Origin: Hyphomicrobiales bacterium
GTDB taxonomy: Bacteria > Pseudomonadota > Alphaproteobacteria > Rhizobiales > Rhizobiaceae
Direction of reading: 5' to 3'
DNA: 64,000 nucleotides
NCBI GenBank assembly: GCA_900473045.1
Contig: UCKS01000010.1
Location: 1-64,000, forward strand
The notes under the pieces are model-generated. The model searched no databases, was not told the origin of the DNA, and saw nothing but the letters and a program-made list of their open reading frames with translations. The translations under genes were made by a program, and so were the position numbers. Every line of letters begins with the position of its first letter. The stretch's first letter is position 1. This document shows positions 9,566 through 18,979 of this stretch, in pieces.

Positions 9566-9769
9566 ATGGCTAAGAAAGAAGTTGCAAAGAAGACGGTTGC
9601 GGTCGAACAGATCGGTAGCCCCATTCGCCGCCCAGCCGTACAGCGTGCAACGCTGATCGGTCTCGGTCTCAACAAGATGCACCGGGTTAGCGTTCTGGAA
9701 GACACTCCTTCCGTTCGTGGCATGATCCGGGCCGTCCAGCACCTCGTTCGCGTCGTCGAAGAGAAGTGA
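9566..9769 (+). CDS. rpmD: 50S ribosomal protein L30
   Basis: A 67-residue L30. The core [25 protein letters not shown] is conserved. It is a small 50S surface protein. It lies 13 bases from both its neighbours, rpsE and rplO. Confidence 0.96.
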   Translation: MAKKEVAKKTVAVEQIGSPIRRPAVQRATLIGLGLNKMHRVSVLEDTPSVRGMIRAVQHLVRVVEEK

Positions 9770-9782
9770 GGGGGATACCATC

Positions 9783-10253
9783 ATGAAACTGAATGAAATC
9801 AAAGACAACGAAGGTTCGACAAAGAACCGCAAGCGTCTCGGCCGTGGTATCGGCTCCGGATCCGGCAAGACTGCCGGCCGCGGTGTCAAGGGTCAGAAGG
9901 CTCGTTCGGGCGTTGCCATCAACGGCTTCGAAGGCGGCCAGATGCCAATCTACCGCCGTCTGCCGAAGCGCGGCTTCAACAACATCTTCCGTTCGGATTT
10001 TGTTGTCGTGTCGCTCGGCCGTATCCAGATCGCTATCGATGCCAAGAAGCTTGACGCTTCCAAGGCCATCGATGCTGCTGCTCTGACGGCGGCTGGCGTC
10101 ATCCGTCGCGCCAAGGACGGCGTCCGGGTTCTCGCCGATGGCGAACTGACGGCAAAGGTAACGATCGAAGTTGCCGGCGCTTCCAAGCCTGCGATCGAAA
10201 AGATCGAAAAGGCTGGCGGTTCGATCAAGCTGCTTTCGGGCGCTGCCGAATAA
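9783..10253 (+). CDS. rplO: 50S ribosomal protein L15
   Basis: A 156-residue L15 with the glycine/basic-rich N-terminal extension ([27 protein letters not shown], split here around residues 18-42) that threads into 23S rRNA. It is followed by a strong terminator-like stem-loop before secY. Confidence 0.98.
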   Translation: MKLNEIKDNEGSTKNRKRLGRGIGSGSGKTAGRGVKGQKARSGVAINGFEGGQMPIYRRLPKRGFNNIFRSDFVVVSLGRIQIAIDAKKLDASKAIDAAALTAAGVIRRAKDGVRVLADGELTAKVTIEVAGASKPAIEKIEKAGGSIKLLSGAAE

Positions 10254-10266
10254 TTAGTTGCTGATG

Positions 10267-10299
10267 AACCGCCCGGGGTGCTTCACACCGGGCGGTTTT
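10267..10299 (+). terminator. Intrinsic terminator-like stem-loop between rplO and secY
   Basis: AACCGCCCGG (10267-10276) pairs with CCGGGCGGTT (10288-10297), with an extra GGTG/CACC-type pairing near the loop, and the T-run 10296-10299 closes it. The stem is long and GC-rich. The gap to secY is 235 bases, enough for a separate promoter. Confidence 0.65.
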
Positions 10300-10488
10300 G
10301 CTCCCATATGAGAGCCTCACAGATGCGCGGCCGGATTCGTCTGGCGCAGAATATTGATCGGGAACCACGGTGAGGCGCGTGATTGCAGTAGCAGTCGTTT
10401 GCAAGCCGGTTTTCATAAAAAGAAGATAGCCTTTCCGGATCTGACCGGGTTTTCCCGCGGGTTCCGAACTGGCTACGCGGAGAATTGC

Positions 10489-11829
10489 ATGGCTTCTGCA
10501 GCGGAACAGCTCGCCTCCAACCTGAATTTTGCGACGTTCGCAAAAGCCGAAGATCTGAAACGCCGCCTCTGGTTCACCCTGGGCGCGCTTCTGGTGTATC
10601 GCCTTGGTACCTACATTCCGCTGCCAGGCCTGAACCCGGAAGCTTTTGCACAGGCGTTTGCCGGGCAGAGCGGTGGCATCCTTGGCCTTTTCAACATGTT
10701 TTCCGGCGGCGCCGTCGAGCGCATGGCGATCTTCGCCCTCGGCATCATGCCTTACATTTCCGCCTCCATCATCGTTCAGCTGATGACCTCCGTGGTTCCG
10801 TCGCTTGAACAGTTGAAGAAGGAAGGCGAGCAGGGCCGCAAGGTCATCAACCAGTACACCCGCTACGGCACGGTGCTGCTCGGCACGCTGCAGGCCTATG
10901 GCATCGCGGTCGGCCTCGAGAGCGGCAACGGCCTTGTCGTCGATGCGGGCTGGTTCTTCCGGATCTCGACGGTCATTTCGCTGCTCGGCGGCACGATGTT
11001 CCTGATGTGGCTCGGTGAGCAGATCACCTCGCGCGGCATCGGTAACGGTATTTCGCTGATCATCTTCGCCGGTATCGTCGCGCATCTGCCGACGGCTCTG
11101 GCCGGCACGCTCGAACTTGGCCGAACCGGCGCCCTGTCGACGCCGCTTATCCTCGCCATCATCGTCATGGTCGTTGGCGTTATCGCGCTGATCGTCTTCG
11201 TCGAGCGCGCCCAGCGCCGGCTTCTGATCCAGTATCCGAAGCGACAAGTGGGCAACAAGATGTTCCAGGGTGACACCTCGCATCTGCCGCTGAAGCTCAA
11301 CACTGCCGGCGTTATCCCTGCCATCTTCGCCTCGTCGCTGCTGCTGCTTCCGGCAACGCTTGCAGGCTTTGCCAACAGCGCGGCACTGCCAGGCTGGGCA
11401 ACGACCATCGTTGCAGCACTTGGCCACGGCAAGCCGCTCTACATGGTGCTCTATGGGGCCATGATCGCATTCTTTGCCTTCTTCTACACGGCCATCGTGT
11501 TCAATCCGAAGGACACGGCCGACAATCTGAAGAAGCATGGCGGCTTCATCCTCGGTATTCGCCCAGGCGAGCGCACTGCAGAATACATCGATTACGTGCT
11601 GACCCGCATCACCGTGCTCGGCGCGCTCTACCTGATGTTCGTCTGCATTCTGCCGGAAGTCGTGATCGCGCAGACCGGTATGCCGTTCTACCTTGGTGGT
11701 ACGTCGCTTTTGATTGTTGTCAGCGTGACCCTTGATACTGTAGCACAGGTGCAGGGTCACCTGATTGCCCAGCAGTATGAGGGGCTGATCAAGAAATCGA
11801 AGCTGCGTGGAGGAAAGAGGGGCCGATGA
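10489..11829 (+). CDS. secY: Protein translocase subunit SecY
   Basis: The start was placed at ATG 10489 ([17 protein letters not shown]...), preceded by CGGAG; this gives 446 residues. SecY is the ten-helix channel of the Sec translocon in the inner membrane. Conserved parts are the plug region after helix 1, the cytoplasmic loop [21 protein letters not shown], and the C-terminal loop around [17 protein letters not shown] that contacts SecA and the ribosome. The stop overlaps adk by four bases (ATGA). Confidence 0.98.
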   Translation: MASAAEQLASNLNFATFAKAEDLKRRLWFTLGALLVYRLGTYIPLPGLNPEAFAQAFAGQSGGILGLFNMFSGGAVERMAIFALGIMPYISASIIVQLMTSVVPSLEQLKKEGEQGRKVINQYTRYGTVLLGTLQAYGIAVGLESGNGLVVDAGWFFRISTVISLLGGTMFLMWLGEQITSRGIGNGISLIIFAGIVAHLPTALAGTLELGRTGALSTPLILAIIVMVVGVIALIVFVERAQRRLLIQYPKRQVGNKMFQGDTSHLPLKLNTAGVIPAIFASSLLLLPATLAGFANSAALPGWATTIVAALGHGKPLYMVLYGAMIAFFAFFYTAIVFNPKDTADNLKKHGGFILGIRPGERTAEYIDYVLTRITVLGALYLMFVCILPEVVIAQTGMPFYLGGTSLLIVVSVTLDTVAQVQGHLIAQQYEGLIKKSKLRGGKRGR

Positions 11830-12422
11830 GACTAATATTTTTAGGACCGCCGGGAGCAGGCAAGGGAACACAGGCCAAGCTTCTGACGGAAAAATACGGT
11901 ATTCCGCAGCTTTCCACAGGCGATATGCTGCGGGCCGCCGTGCAGGCCCAGACGGAAGTTGGAAAACGTGCCAAGGCTGTCATGGATGCCGGTCAGTTGG
12001 TGTCCGACGAGATCGTCAATGAAATCGTTTCCGACCGGATCGATTCGGCCGATTGTGTGAATGGCTTTATTCTGGATGGCTATCCGCGCACCGTTCCGCA
12101 GGCCGTTGCCCTTGGCAAGATGCTTGCCGGCAAGGGACTGCGGCTTGATTCGGTTATTGAATTGAAGGTGGATGAAGATGCGCTTGTACGGCGCATCGAG
12201 AATCGCGTAGCAGAAACCGTTGCCGCTGGCGGTACGGTTCGTTCCGACGATAATCCGGAAGCATTCAAGAAGCGTCTTGTCGAGTATCGCGAGAAGACGG
12301 CGCCGCTGTCGCAGCACTACGCTGTAACGGGCGAGTTGAAGACAGTTGATGGAATGGCGCCGGTTGAGACCGTCACCTCCCAGATCAACGCAATTCTGGC
12401 ATCGGCTTCCGCCGACGCCTAA
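11826..12422 (+). CDS. adk: Adenylate kinase, short-LID form
   Basis: Adenylate kinase converts ATP + AMP to 2 ADP. The P-loop GPPGAGKGT is at residues 7-15 and DGYPRT follows near 85. At 198 residues it is shorter than E. coli Adk (214), and the region after RIENRV lacks the roughly 27-residue LID insertion and any zinc cysteines, so it is the short-LID form. Overlap with secY indicates coupled expression, as in many bacteria. No infA or rpmJ lies between adk and rpsM. Confidence 0.97.
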   Translation: MRLIFLGPPGAGKGTQAKLLTEKYGIPQLSTGDMLRAAVQAQTEVGKRAKAVMDAGQLVSDEIVNEIVSDRIDSADCVNGFILDGYPRTVPQAVALGKMLAGKGLRLDSVIELKVDEDALVRRIENRVAETVAAGGTVRSDDNPEAFKKRLVEYREKTAPLSQHYAVTGELKTVDGMAPVETVTSQINAILASASADA

Positions 12423-12650
12423 ATGGCCGTTCTTGAAAAAGGACTGCCGGGGAGTTGACTTTTGCGGTCGATTCCTTCAAAGACCGCGCTAACTCGCAGC
12501 ATGCTAGGGATCGGCGCGGATTTCAAAGACGAAGTCCGGGCGCGATTCTTTTGACGTGTTCCGAACAGAACTTTCACAGTCGGCCTCTTAAACGGGCTGA
12601 ATAACGAAGCACCTATTGCCGGATGGCAACTGGAAGCAAGGAGAACAGGC

Positions 12651-13019
12651 GTGGCACGTATCGCTGGCGTCAACATCCCGACGAGCAAGCGCGTAGTAAT
12701 CGCGCTTCGTTACATTCACGGGATCGGAGCGAAGTTCGCACAGGAAATCGTCGAGAAGGTCGGTATCCCGGCTGAACGTCGTGTGCACCAATTGACGGAT
12801 GCTGAAGTTCTTCAGATCCGCGAAGCAATCGACCGTGATTATCAGGTTGAAGGCGACCTGCGTCGCGAAACCTCGATGAACATCAAGCGTCTGATGGACC
12901 TGGGCTGCTACCGCGGTCTGCGTCACCGTCGTTCGCTGCCTGTTCGCGGTCAGCGCACGCACACCAATGCTCGTACCCGCAAGGGCCCGGCAAAGGCGAT
13001 TGCAGGTAAGAAGAAGTAA
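12651..13019 (+). CDS. rpsM: 30S ribosomal protein S13
   Basis: A 122-residue S13. The reading frame starts with GTG ([14 protein letters not shown]), with AAGGAG 7 bases upstream, and the N-terminal sequence matches the family exactly. S13 contacts the P-site tRNA and forms subunit bridges. A 228-base gap separates it from adk; it contains a small stem-loop (GCGGTC/GACCGC, about 12463-12487) and a TTGACT hexamer but no recognisable gene. Confidence 0.97.
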   Translation: MARIAGVNIPTSKRVVIALRYIHGIGAKFAQEIVEKVGIPAERRVHQLTDAEVLQIREAIDRDYQVEGDLRRETSMNIKRLMDLGCYRGLRHRRSLPVRGQRTHTNARTRKGPAKAIAGKKK

Positions 13020-13040
13020 TTTCCCAGAAATGGGAAGTGC

Positions 13041-13070
13041 AGAGGCTGGCGCTTGGCGCCGGCCTCTTTT
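13041..13070 (+). terminator. Intrinsic terminator-like stem-loop between rpsM and rpsK
   Basis: AGAGGCTGGCG (13041-13051) pairs with CGCCGGCCTCT (13057-13067, one G-T), and T-run 13067-13070 follows. A small TTCCCA/TGGGAA stem-loop (13021-13036) lies just before it. The 237-base rpsM-rpsK gap is unusual for two genes that usually lie close together. Confidence 0.65.
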
Positions 13071-13101
13071 GTGGTTTCGGAAGGGCGCGCTTCGCGTCCC
13101 T

Positions 13102-13130
13102 CCGGTGGAGCTGCTGGAACTACGGCAGTG
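13102..13130 (+). repeat. Imperfect direct repeat, copy 1
   Basis: Twenty-nine bases that recur at 13205-13233 with three differences. In the + frame both copies can be read GGAAGTTAV, with all three differences at third codon positions; alternatively two of the differences (T to C and A to G) preserve pairing between CTGC (13111-13114) and GCAG (13125-13128). It lies in the rpsM-rpsK gap. Confidence 0.6.
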
Positions 13131-13204
13131 ACGATATCGCCGCGCAGACCGGATTTTTCCGTTCGCGCATGACTTGAAAATTCAGGGCAGGGGTTAGCCT
13201 CCGC

Positions 13205-13233
13205 CCGGTGGAGCCGCTGGTACTACGGCGGTG
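13205..13233 (+). repeat. Imperfect direct repeat, copy 2
   Basis: Second copy of the element at 13102-13130, 103 bases downstream and ending 23 bases before the rpsK start. Here the short stem reads CCGC/GCGG instead of CTGC/GCAG. Its position would put it in the rpsK leader. Confidence 0.6.
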
Positions 13234-13256
13234 CAGAGATCAACGAAAGGTATACC

Positions 13257-13646
13257 ATGGCCAAGGAAGCCACACGCGTTCGCCGTCGCGAGCGGAAAAA
13301 CATTTCTACGGGCGTTGCGCACGTCAACTCGTCGTTCAACAACACGATGATCACCATCACCGACGCACAGGGCAACGCAATTGCCTGGTCTTCGGCTGGT
13401 TCGAAGGGCTTCAAGGGCTCGCGTAAGTCGACCCCGTTCGCAGCCCAGATGGCTGCTGAAGATGCGGCCAAGAAGGCCCAGGAACACGGCATGAAGACGC
13501 TCGAAGTCGAAGTTTGCGGCCCGGGTTCCGGCCGTGAATCGGCTCTGCGTGCGCTTCAGGCTGCTGGCTTCATGATCACCTCGATCCGTGATGTCACGCC
13601 GATCCCGCACAACGGTTGCCGTCCGCGCAAGAAGCGCCGCGTTTAA
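13257..13646 (+). CDS. rpsK: 30S ribosomal protein S11
   Basis: A 129-residue S11 with the conserved [20 protein letters not shown] and C-terminal [13 protein letters not shown]. It lies on the 30S platform near the mRNA exit. AAAGG lies upstream of ATG 13257. The rpsD gene usually next in other phyla is absent; rpoA follows directly. Confidence 0.98.
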   Translation: MAKEATRVRRRERKNISTGVAHVNSSFNNTMITITDAQGNAIAWSSAGSKGFKGSRKSTPFAAQMAAEDAAKKAQEHGMKTLEVEVCGPGSGRESALRALQAAGFMITSIRDVTPIPHNGCRPRKKRRV

Positions 13647-13746
13647 GTTTACGCATTCATCCAGCCGGTGAGGGGGTTACCTCTGCCGGCGCTTCAAGGC
13701 TCGGTTGCCACGATTGAATGGTGGCAACGAACGGAAGGCAAAACAT

Positions 13747-14757
13747 ATGATTCAGAAAAACTGGCAGGAACTGATCAAGCCGAACAAGGTTGAGTTCTCG
13801 TCCACCGGCCGTACCAAGGTTAGCCTTGTTGCCGAGCCGCTGGAGCGCGGCTTTGGCCTCACCCTCGGCAACGCGCTTCGCCGCGTTCTTTTGTCGTCGC
13901 TTCGCGGCGCTGCTGTGACCGCAGTGCAGATCGACGGCGTCCTGCACGAGTTCTCCTCGATCCCGGGTGTCCGGGAAGACGTGACGGACATCGTGCTCAA
14001 CATCAAGGAAATCGCCATCAAGATGGATGGCGACGACGCAAAGCGCATGGTCGTGCGCAAGCAGGGCCCGGGCGTTGTAACTGCCGGTGACATCCAGACG
14101 GTTGGCGATATCGAAATCCTCAACCCGAACCATGTGATCTGCACCCTCGACGAGGGCGCCGAAATCCGCATGGAGTTCACCGTCAACAACGGCAAGGGCT
14201 ACGTGCCTGCAGACCGCAACCGTTCGGAAGATGCACCGATCGGCCTCATCCCGGTCGACAGCCTGTATTCGCCGGTCAAGAAAGTGTCCTACAAGGTGGA
14301 AAACACCCGTGAAGGCCAGGTTCTCGACTACGACAAGCTGTCGATGCAGATCGAGACCGATGGTTCCGTCACCGGTGAAGATGCAGTCGCTTTCGCGGCC
14401 CGCATCCTTCAGGACCAGCTCGGCGTTTTCGTCAACTTCGACGAACCGCAGAAGGAAGCCGAAGAAGAAGCCGTTACCGAACTGGCGTTCAACCCGGCAC
14501 TGCTCAAGAAGGTCGACGAACTGGAACTTTCCGTCCGTTCGGCCAACTGCCTGAAGAACGACAACATCGTCTATATCGGCGACCTCATTCAGAAGACCGA
14601 AGCCGAAATGCTTCGCACTCCGAACTTTGGCCGCAAGTCGCTGAACGAAATCAAGGAAGTTCTCGCTTCCATGGGCCTGCACCTCGGTATGGAAGTACCC
14701 GCATGGCCGCCCGAGAATATCGAAGATCTCGCCAAGCGCTACGAAGACCAATATTAA
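13747..14757 (+). CDS. rpoA: RNA polymerase alpha subunit
   Basis: The start was placed at ATG 13747 ([17 protein letters not shown]), giving 336 residues. The N-terminal domain (to about residue 235) has the assembly signature [18 protein letters not shown]; the acidic linker is [11 protein letters not shown]; the C-terminal domain (about 250-325) carries [19 protein letters not shown] and [13 protein letters not shown], which contact UP-element DNA and activators. Confidence 0.98.
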   Translation: MIQKNWQELIKPNKVEFSSTGRTKVSLVAEPLERGFGLTLGNALRRVLLSSLRGAAVTAVQIDGVLHEFSSIPGVREDVTDIVLNIKEIAIKMDGDDAKRMVVRKQGPGVVTAGDIQTVGDIEILNPNHVICTLDEGAEIRMEFTVNNGKGYVPADRNRSEDAPIGLIPVDSLYSPVKKVSYKVENTREGQVLDYDKLSMQIETDGSVTGEDAVAFAARILQDQLGVFVNFDEPQKEAEEEAVTELAFNPALLKKVDELELSVRSANCLKNDNIVYIGDLIQKTEAEMLRTPNFGRKSLNEIKEVLASMGLHLGMEVPAWPPENIEDLAKRYEDQY

Positions 14758-14764
14758 CAAGAAA

Positions 14765-14787
14765 AAAGGCAGGTTTTGACTGCCTTT
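14765..14787 (+). terminator. Weak terminator-like stem-loop after rpoA
   Basis: AAAGGCAG (14765-14772) pairs with CTGCCTTT (14780-14787) around a 7-base loop; the T-run is only three bases. A second compact stem GCAGGC/GCCTGC with an AAAA loop lies at 14800-14815. Both are in the 119-base gap before rplQ, so they may be attenuating or processing signals. Confidence 0.4.
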
Positions 14788-14876
14788 CCCCGTCAAACAG
14801 CAGGCAAAAGCCTGCATGTGCCAGGAAACGGCAGGCCCATACGCAAGAGGGAACCTGCAATTAAAGGAGAATAGCA

Positions 14877-15302
14877 ATGCGCCATGGTGTAGCCGGCCGC
14901 AAGCTGAATAGAACTGCAAGCCACCGTAAGGCAATGTTTGCCAATATGGCTGCTTCGCTCATCGAACATGAGCAGATCATCACCACCCTGCCGAAGGCAA
15001 AGGAAATCCGCCCGATCGTCGAGAAGCTCGTCACGCTCGGCAAGAAGGGTGACCTTCACGCGCGTCGTCAGGCCATCTCGCAGATCCGTGACGTCGCTGT
15101 CGTCGGCAAGCTGTTCGATGCCATCGCAACACGTTACGCAACCCGCAACGGCGGCTACCTGCGCATCATGAAGGCTGGCTACCGTCACGGCGACAATGCG
15201 GCTCTGGCCGTTATTGAATTCGTCGATCGCGACACCTCGGCCAAGGGCGCCAAGGACATCGCACGCGTTGCTGCCGAAGCAGAAGCTGCAGACGCCGCTT
15301 AA
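14877..15302 (+). CDS. rplQ: 50S ribosomal protein L17
   Basis: A 141-residue L17 ([28 protein letters not shown]) with an Ala/Glu-rich C-terminal tail. It lies near the tunnel exit. AAAGGAG precedes the start. It is the last gene of the ribosomal cluster and is followed by a good terminator. Confidence 0.98.
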   Translation: MRHGVAGRKLNRTASHRKAMFANMAASLIEHEQIITTLPKAKEIRPIVEKLVTLGKKGDLHARRQAISQIRDVAVVGKLFDAIATRYATRNGGYLRIMKAGYRHGDNAALAVIEFVDRDTSAKGAKDIARVAAEAEAADAA

Positions 15303-15328
15303 GTTTTTCGTTTGATCGGAAGATTGAG

Positions 15329-15358
15329 ACAGCCGGGCCAAAAGCCCGGCTGTTTTGC
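15329..15358 (+). terminator. Terminator of the ribosomal protein cluster
   Basis: ACAGCCGGGC (15329-15338) pairs perfectly with GCCCGGCTGT (15344-15353) around CAAAA, followed by TTTTG. This marks the end of the alpha gene set. Confidence 0.85.
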
Positions 15359-15464
15359 GTTTAGGCTGTTGTTGATCGTGTTTTCACGGTTCCGCCGCCT
15401 TTGCTTTTTATGCCTCGGCGTCCTATCTGTCTTACCCAACAACCATTTCGCCAGGATGCCCCGT

Positions 15465-16937
15465 ATGATCCGTTCCCCCGCTACTCTCGTCCTGTCAACC
15501 ATCGCCGGACTGGCGCTTTTCGCTGGCGTCGTGCATTTCGGATATGCTGGCACGCAGCCGGCCGATGGCGTGGAAAACATCCAAACAGGTGCTGTAGTCG
15601 CGCAGGCGGAGACGCCTAAGGTTCTGCCGCAGAGCAAGACGGAAATGCAGCTTTCCTTTGCGCCGCTGGTCAAGCAGACGGCTAATGCCGTCGTCAACGT
15701 CTATGCAGAAAAGACCGTTCAGAACCGCTCGCCGTTTGCCGACGATCCGTTTTTCGAGCAGTTCTTCGGCCAGCGCATGCCCAACCGCTCCGAAAAGCAG
15801 TCCTCGCTCGGGTCAGGCGTCATCGTTGACAAGAGTGGCATCGTGGTCACCAACTATCATGTCATCACCGATGCTGATGAGATCAAGATTGCGCTCGCCG
15901 ACGGCCGTGAGTTCGAGACCAGTGTGATGCTCAAGGACGAGCGGCTGGACCTCGCCGTGCTGAAGATCAAATCGGACGGTCCGTTCGATACCGTGCCGCT
16001 CGGCGATTCGGATGCCGTCGAGGTCGGCGATCTGGTTCTGGCGATCGGCAACCCGTTCGGCGTCGGTCAGACGGTGACCAGCGGCATCGTCTCGGCGCTG
16101 GCCCGTAACCAGGTGATTTCAGGCGATTTCGGCTTCTTCATCCAGACCGATGCGGCGATCAACCCCGGAAATTCCGGTGGCGGCCTGATCGACATGAACG
16201 GCCAGTTGATCGGCATCAACACCGCGATCTTTTCGCGCGGCGGCGGCTCAAACGGCGTCGGCTTTGCCATTCCGGCCAATCTTGTGAAAGTCTTCGTCGC
16301 TTCGGCCGAAGGCGGCAATGGCAGCTTCACCCGGCCATTCATCGGGGCAAGCTTTGAACCGGTGACCTCGGAAGTTGCCGATGCGCTTGGGCTCGACCGG
16401 GCGCGGGGTGCGCTGGTCAGCTCCGTCATCGAAGGCGGGCCGGCGGAGAAAGCTGGCATCAAGCCAGGGCAGGTGATCGTTGCCGTCAATGGCATTCCGG
16501 TCGAGCATCCAGATGCGCTGGGCTATCGTCTCACCACAGTCGGCATCGGTCATGTCGCCAAGGTCACGATCAGTGAAAACGGCAAGACCCGTGATATCGA
16601 TCTCGCACTGGCCGAAGCCCCGGAAACATCGCCCCGCGATGAGCGGCTGATCGAGGGGCGCAATCCCTTCTCGGGCGCTGTGGTCGGCAATCTGTCGCCG
16701 CGTCTCGCCGACGAACTGCGGATGCCGGCGTCCTCGCAAGGCGTGGTGATCACGCAGATCAATCGCGGATCGCCTGCGGCCCGTGTCGGTTTCAAGCCGA
16801 AGGATATCATCATCGCCGTCAACGGAACGCCGGTCGACAAGTCCACCACGCTTGAAACCATCGCCAAGGATGACCCATCGCTGTGGCGCGTCGAGATCGA
16901 ACGTGACGGTCAACGCATTCGCCAGTTCTTCCGGTGA
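15465..16937 (+). CDS. Deg/HtrA-type periplasmic serine protease
   Basis: A 490-residue Do-like protease. A signal-anchor or signal peptide covers residues about 1-29 (MIRSPATLVLSTIAGLALFAG). The catalytic triad is His132 (TNYHVITDADE), Asp162 (ERLDLAVLKI) and Ser237 (NPGNSGGGLID). Two PDZ domains follow (about 265-360 and 395-490). It should degrade or hold misfolded envelope proteins. The start at 15465 has CAGGA 8 bases upstream; ATG 15456 would add three residues. Location right after rplQ is common in this group. Confidence 0.93.
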   Translation: MIRSPATLVLSTIAGLALFAGVVHFGYAGTQPADGVENIQTGAVVAQAETPKVLPQSKTEMQLSFAPLVKQTANAVVNVYAEKTVQNRSPFADDPFFEQFFGQRMPNRSEKQSSLGSGVIVDKSGIVVTNYHVITDADEIKIALADGREFETSVMLKDERLDLAVLKIKSDGPFDTVPLGDSDAVEVGDLVLAIGNPFGVGQTVTSGIVSALARNQVISGDFGFFIQTDAAINPGNSGGGLIDMNGQLIGINTAIFSRGGGSNGVGFAIPANLVKVFVASAEGGNGSFTRPFIGASFEPVTSEVADALGLDRARGALVSSVIEGGPAEKAGIKPGQVIVAVNGIPVEHPDALGYRLTTVGIGHVAKVTISENGKTRDIDLALAEAPETSPRDERLIEGRNPFSGAVVGNLSPRLADELRMPASSQGVVITQINRGSPAARVGFKPKDIIIAVNGTPVDKSTTLETIAKDDPSLWRVEIERDGQRIRQFFR

Positions 16938-16941
16938 TCGT

Positions 16942-16971
16942 TTGCCGGTTTCAGGGTAAACTAGGGCTATA
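16942..16971 (+). promoter_or_regulatory. Possible sigma-70 promoter for rarA
   Basis: TTGCCG (16942-16947) and GCTATA (16966-16971) are 18 bases apart, resembling rhizobial housekeeping promoters, and would start transcription about 50 bases before the proposed GTG of rarA. Seen by eye only. Confidence 0.35.
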
Positions 16972-17025
16972 AGCATCTTGCTCCGGCCGGTCATGGGATC
17001 GGCCGTTCCGGATGGGGAGTTGCAT

Positions 17026-18324
17026 GTGACGCTGTTCGATGAGGCTACCCACCGGCCGCTTGCCGACGCCCTTCGTCCCGAAAAGCTGGAAGAGGTGATC
17101 GGCCAGGATCACCTTCTGGGTGAGAGTGGGCCGATTGCCCGCATGCTTGCGGGAGGTACGGTCGGATCGTTCATCCTCTGGGGGCCGCCGGGCGTCGGAA
17201 AGACCACGATCGCGCGCCTTGTCGCCACCTCGGCAAAGATGGAGTTCGTCCAGCTTTCCGCCGTGATGTCCGGCATCGCCGACCTGCGCAAGGTGTTCGA
17301 CACGGCAAAAAACAATCGAACCATCGGCCGCCAGACCATTCTCTTTGTCGACGAGTTTCACCGCTTCAATCGCAGCACGCAGGATGCTCTCCTGCCGCAT
17401 GTCGAAAACGGCACCGTCATCCTGATCGGCGCCACGACCGAAAACCCGAGTTTCAGCCTTGTCGCGGCATTGCTGTCACGCTTGAAGGTTTTCACCCTCA
17501 ATCCCTTCGACGCAGCCTCGTCCGAACTGCTTTTGGCGCGGGTGGAGAGTTTTGTTGGAAAGCGCTTGCCGCTGACGGACGATGCGCGGACCGCCCTGAT
17601 CAACATGGCCGATGGGGATGGGCGCTATCTGGTGGGCTTGGCTGACGATGTCCTGTCACTTGGCGAAGAGGGTGATCTCGATATCGGACGCCTGTCCAAA
17701 GCCCTGCAAAAGCGTTTGCCGATCTACGACAAGGCGCAGGACGGTCACTACAATCTGCTCAGCTGCTTTCACAAAAGCCTGCGGGGCAGCGATGTCGATG
17801 CGGCGCTCTATTGGGGCGCGCGCATGGTGGATGCAGGAGAGGACCCGACGACGCTGTTCCGGCGGCTCGCCTGCGCTGCCAGCGAGGATGTCGGCATGGC
17901 CGACCCCAACGCGATGCCACAGGTGATTGCCGCCTGGACCGCCTTCGAGCGGATCGGCTGGCCGGAGGGCAGGCTGTTTATCGCGCAGGCGATCGTCTAT
18001 GTCGCGACTGCGCCGAAATCCAATGCCAGTTACCGGTCTTTCGACGCCGCACTTGAGATGGCCCGCCAGACCGGCTCGATTCCGCCGCCGAAGAGTATTC
18101 TCAACGCCCCGACGAAGCTGATGAAGGATCTCGGCTATCACGAGGGTTACAAATACGATCACGACTACCCGGATGCCTATTCCGGTCAGGATTTCTTTCC
18201 GGAAGAGTTGCGCAGCAAGGACACGCGATTTTACAAGCCACAGGAACGCGGCTTCGAGCGCGAGACGCTGAAACGCCTGGAGTTCTGGCATCGCCTGAAG
18301 CGGGAACGCTCAGCTAAGGAGTAG
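17026..18324 (+). CDS. rarA: Replication-associated recombination protein A (AAA+ ATPase)
   Basis: RarA (MgsA) acts at stalled replication forks with SSB and DnaB and is related to clamp-loader subunits and eukaryotic WRNIP1. Walker A is GPPGVGKTT (residues 53-61), Walker B TILFVDEFHRFN (104-115); GATTENPSF is the sensor-1 region. GTG 17026 was chosen because GGGGAG lies 6 bases upstream and the product then begins MTLFDEATHRPLADALRP, as in relatives; TTG 16978 and ATG 16993 are in frame upstream. Length is 432 residues. Confidence 0.95.
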   Translation: MTLFDEATHRPLADALRPEKLEEVIGQDHLLGESGPIARMLAGGTVGSFILWGPPGVGKTTIARLVATSAKMEFVQLSAVMSGIADLRKVFDTAKNNRTIGRQTILFVDEFHRFNRSTQDALLPHVENGTVILIGATTENPSFSLVAALLSRLKVFTLNPFDAASSELLLARVESFVGKRLPLTDDARTALINMADGDGRYLVGLADDVLSLGEEGDLDIGRLSKALQKRLPIYDKAQDGHYNLLSCFHKSLRGSDVDAALYWGARMVDAGEDPTTLFRRLACAASEDVGMADPNAMPQVIAAWTAFERIGWPEGRLFIAQAIVYVATAPKSNASYRSFDAALEMARQTGSIPPPKSILNAPTKLMKDLGYHEGYKYDHDYPDAYSGQDFFPEELRSKDTRFYKPQERGFERETLKRLEFWHRLKRERSAKE

Positions 18325-18346
18325 GTGGGACGGGTTTGTAAGCAGC

Positions 18347-18724
18347 CTATTCGGGAATCTTGAAAAATGCCTCAAGGCGATAGCCGTCGGGATCGACGAG
18401 AAAGCCGGCATAATAGAACTGGCTGTATTCCGGCCGCAGGCCCGGCACCCCGTTGTCTTCACCGCCGTTTGACATGCCGGCTGCGTGGAAGGCATCGACT
18501 GCAGCGGCATCGGGCGCGATAAAGCAGAAATGCAGGCCGGAACTCCGGTCGGCGGGTACGGGGCTTTCGACCTTGGCGATCCACAGGCTGATCCGGTCCG
18601 AACCATAACCAATCACCGTATCCGTTTTCGACAGCCGCTCGTAACCGAGCGGCGTCAGGATGGCATCGTAGAAACGCAGCGAACGATCGAGGTCTTTTAC
18701 GCCAATCGACACATGGTCAAACAT
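18347..18724 (-). CDS. VOC (glyoxalase-fold) family protein
   Basis: A 125-residue single-module vicinal-oxygen-chelate protein: MFDHVSIGVKDLDRSLRFYDAILTPLGYERL at the N-terminus and YAGFLVDPDGYRLEAFFK at the C-terminus, the two halves of the usual beta-alpha-beta-beta-beta repeat. His4 and the C-terminal Glu are likely metal ligands. Substrate cannot be told from sequence. It is convergent with rarA, 22 bases apart. Confidence 0.85.
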   Translation of the reverse strand: MFDHVSIGVKDLDRSLRFYDAILTPLGYERLSKTDTVIGYGSDRISLWIAKVESPVPADRSSGLHFCFIAPDAAAVDAFHAAGMSNGGEDNGVPGLRPEYSQFYYAGFLVDPDGYRLEAFFKIPE

Positions 18725-18858
18725 TGCGGAACACTCCCTGTTTCGCTTCCATCTTCCCCGTTCGAAATCATCCGCACAAGGGGAAAACCGCATGTCATGC
18801 GGATTGTCTTGCGCCGTCGGAGGGCCGCGCTGCGAAGGTTCGGTACGATAGCAACCTC

Positions 18859-18887
18859 TTGTCACCGCCGAAGCGGGATGGCATAGA
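18859..18887 (+). promoter_or_regulatory. Promoter for the riboswitch-gdx transcript
   Basis: TTGTCA (18859-18864) and CATAGA (18882-18887) are exactly 17 bases apart. Transcription would start near 18894, directly at the first stem of the putative guanidine-II element, which supports both predictions. Confidence 0.5.
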
Positions 18888-18894
18888 GTGCCTA

Positions 18895-18959
18895 TGCAGA
18901 CGGCTGCACGGGATGGGCATTGATCGCCCAGCCCCGAACATCCGCGAGGACGGCCTCGC
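18895..18959 (+). promoter_or_regulatory. Guanidine-II (mini-ykkC) riboswitch
   Basis: Two short stem-loops each carry the diagnostic ACGG tetraloop: TGCAG-ACGG-CTGCA (18895-18908) and GCGAGG-ACGG-CCTCGC (18944-18959). They are separated by a 35-base linker. Twin hairpins with ACGR loops are the defining feature of the mini-ykkC class, which binds guanidinium. The second hairpin ends nine bases before the CGGAG ribosome-binding site of a SugE/Gdx-type exporter, the classic downstream gene. Probable action is translational: ligand binding exposes the ribosome-binding site. Confidence 0.85.
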
Positions 18960-18979
18960 TCCTTGAGACGGAGACAGTG

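Noticed and set aside
10225-11871. A 548-codon open frame antisense to secY
   Set aside because: It lies wholly opposite secY, whose identity is certain, and its product is rich in His, Asp, Arg and Gln with no known domain. It is an artefact of GC-rich codon use.
13657-14934. A 425-codon open frame antisense to rpoA
   Set aside because: Opposite rpoA over its whole length, with no recognisable domain.
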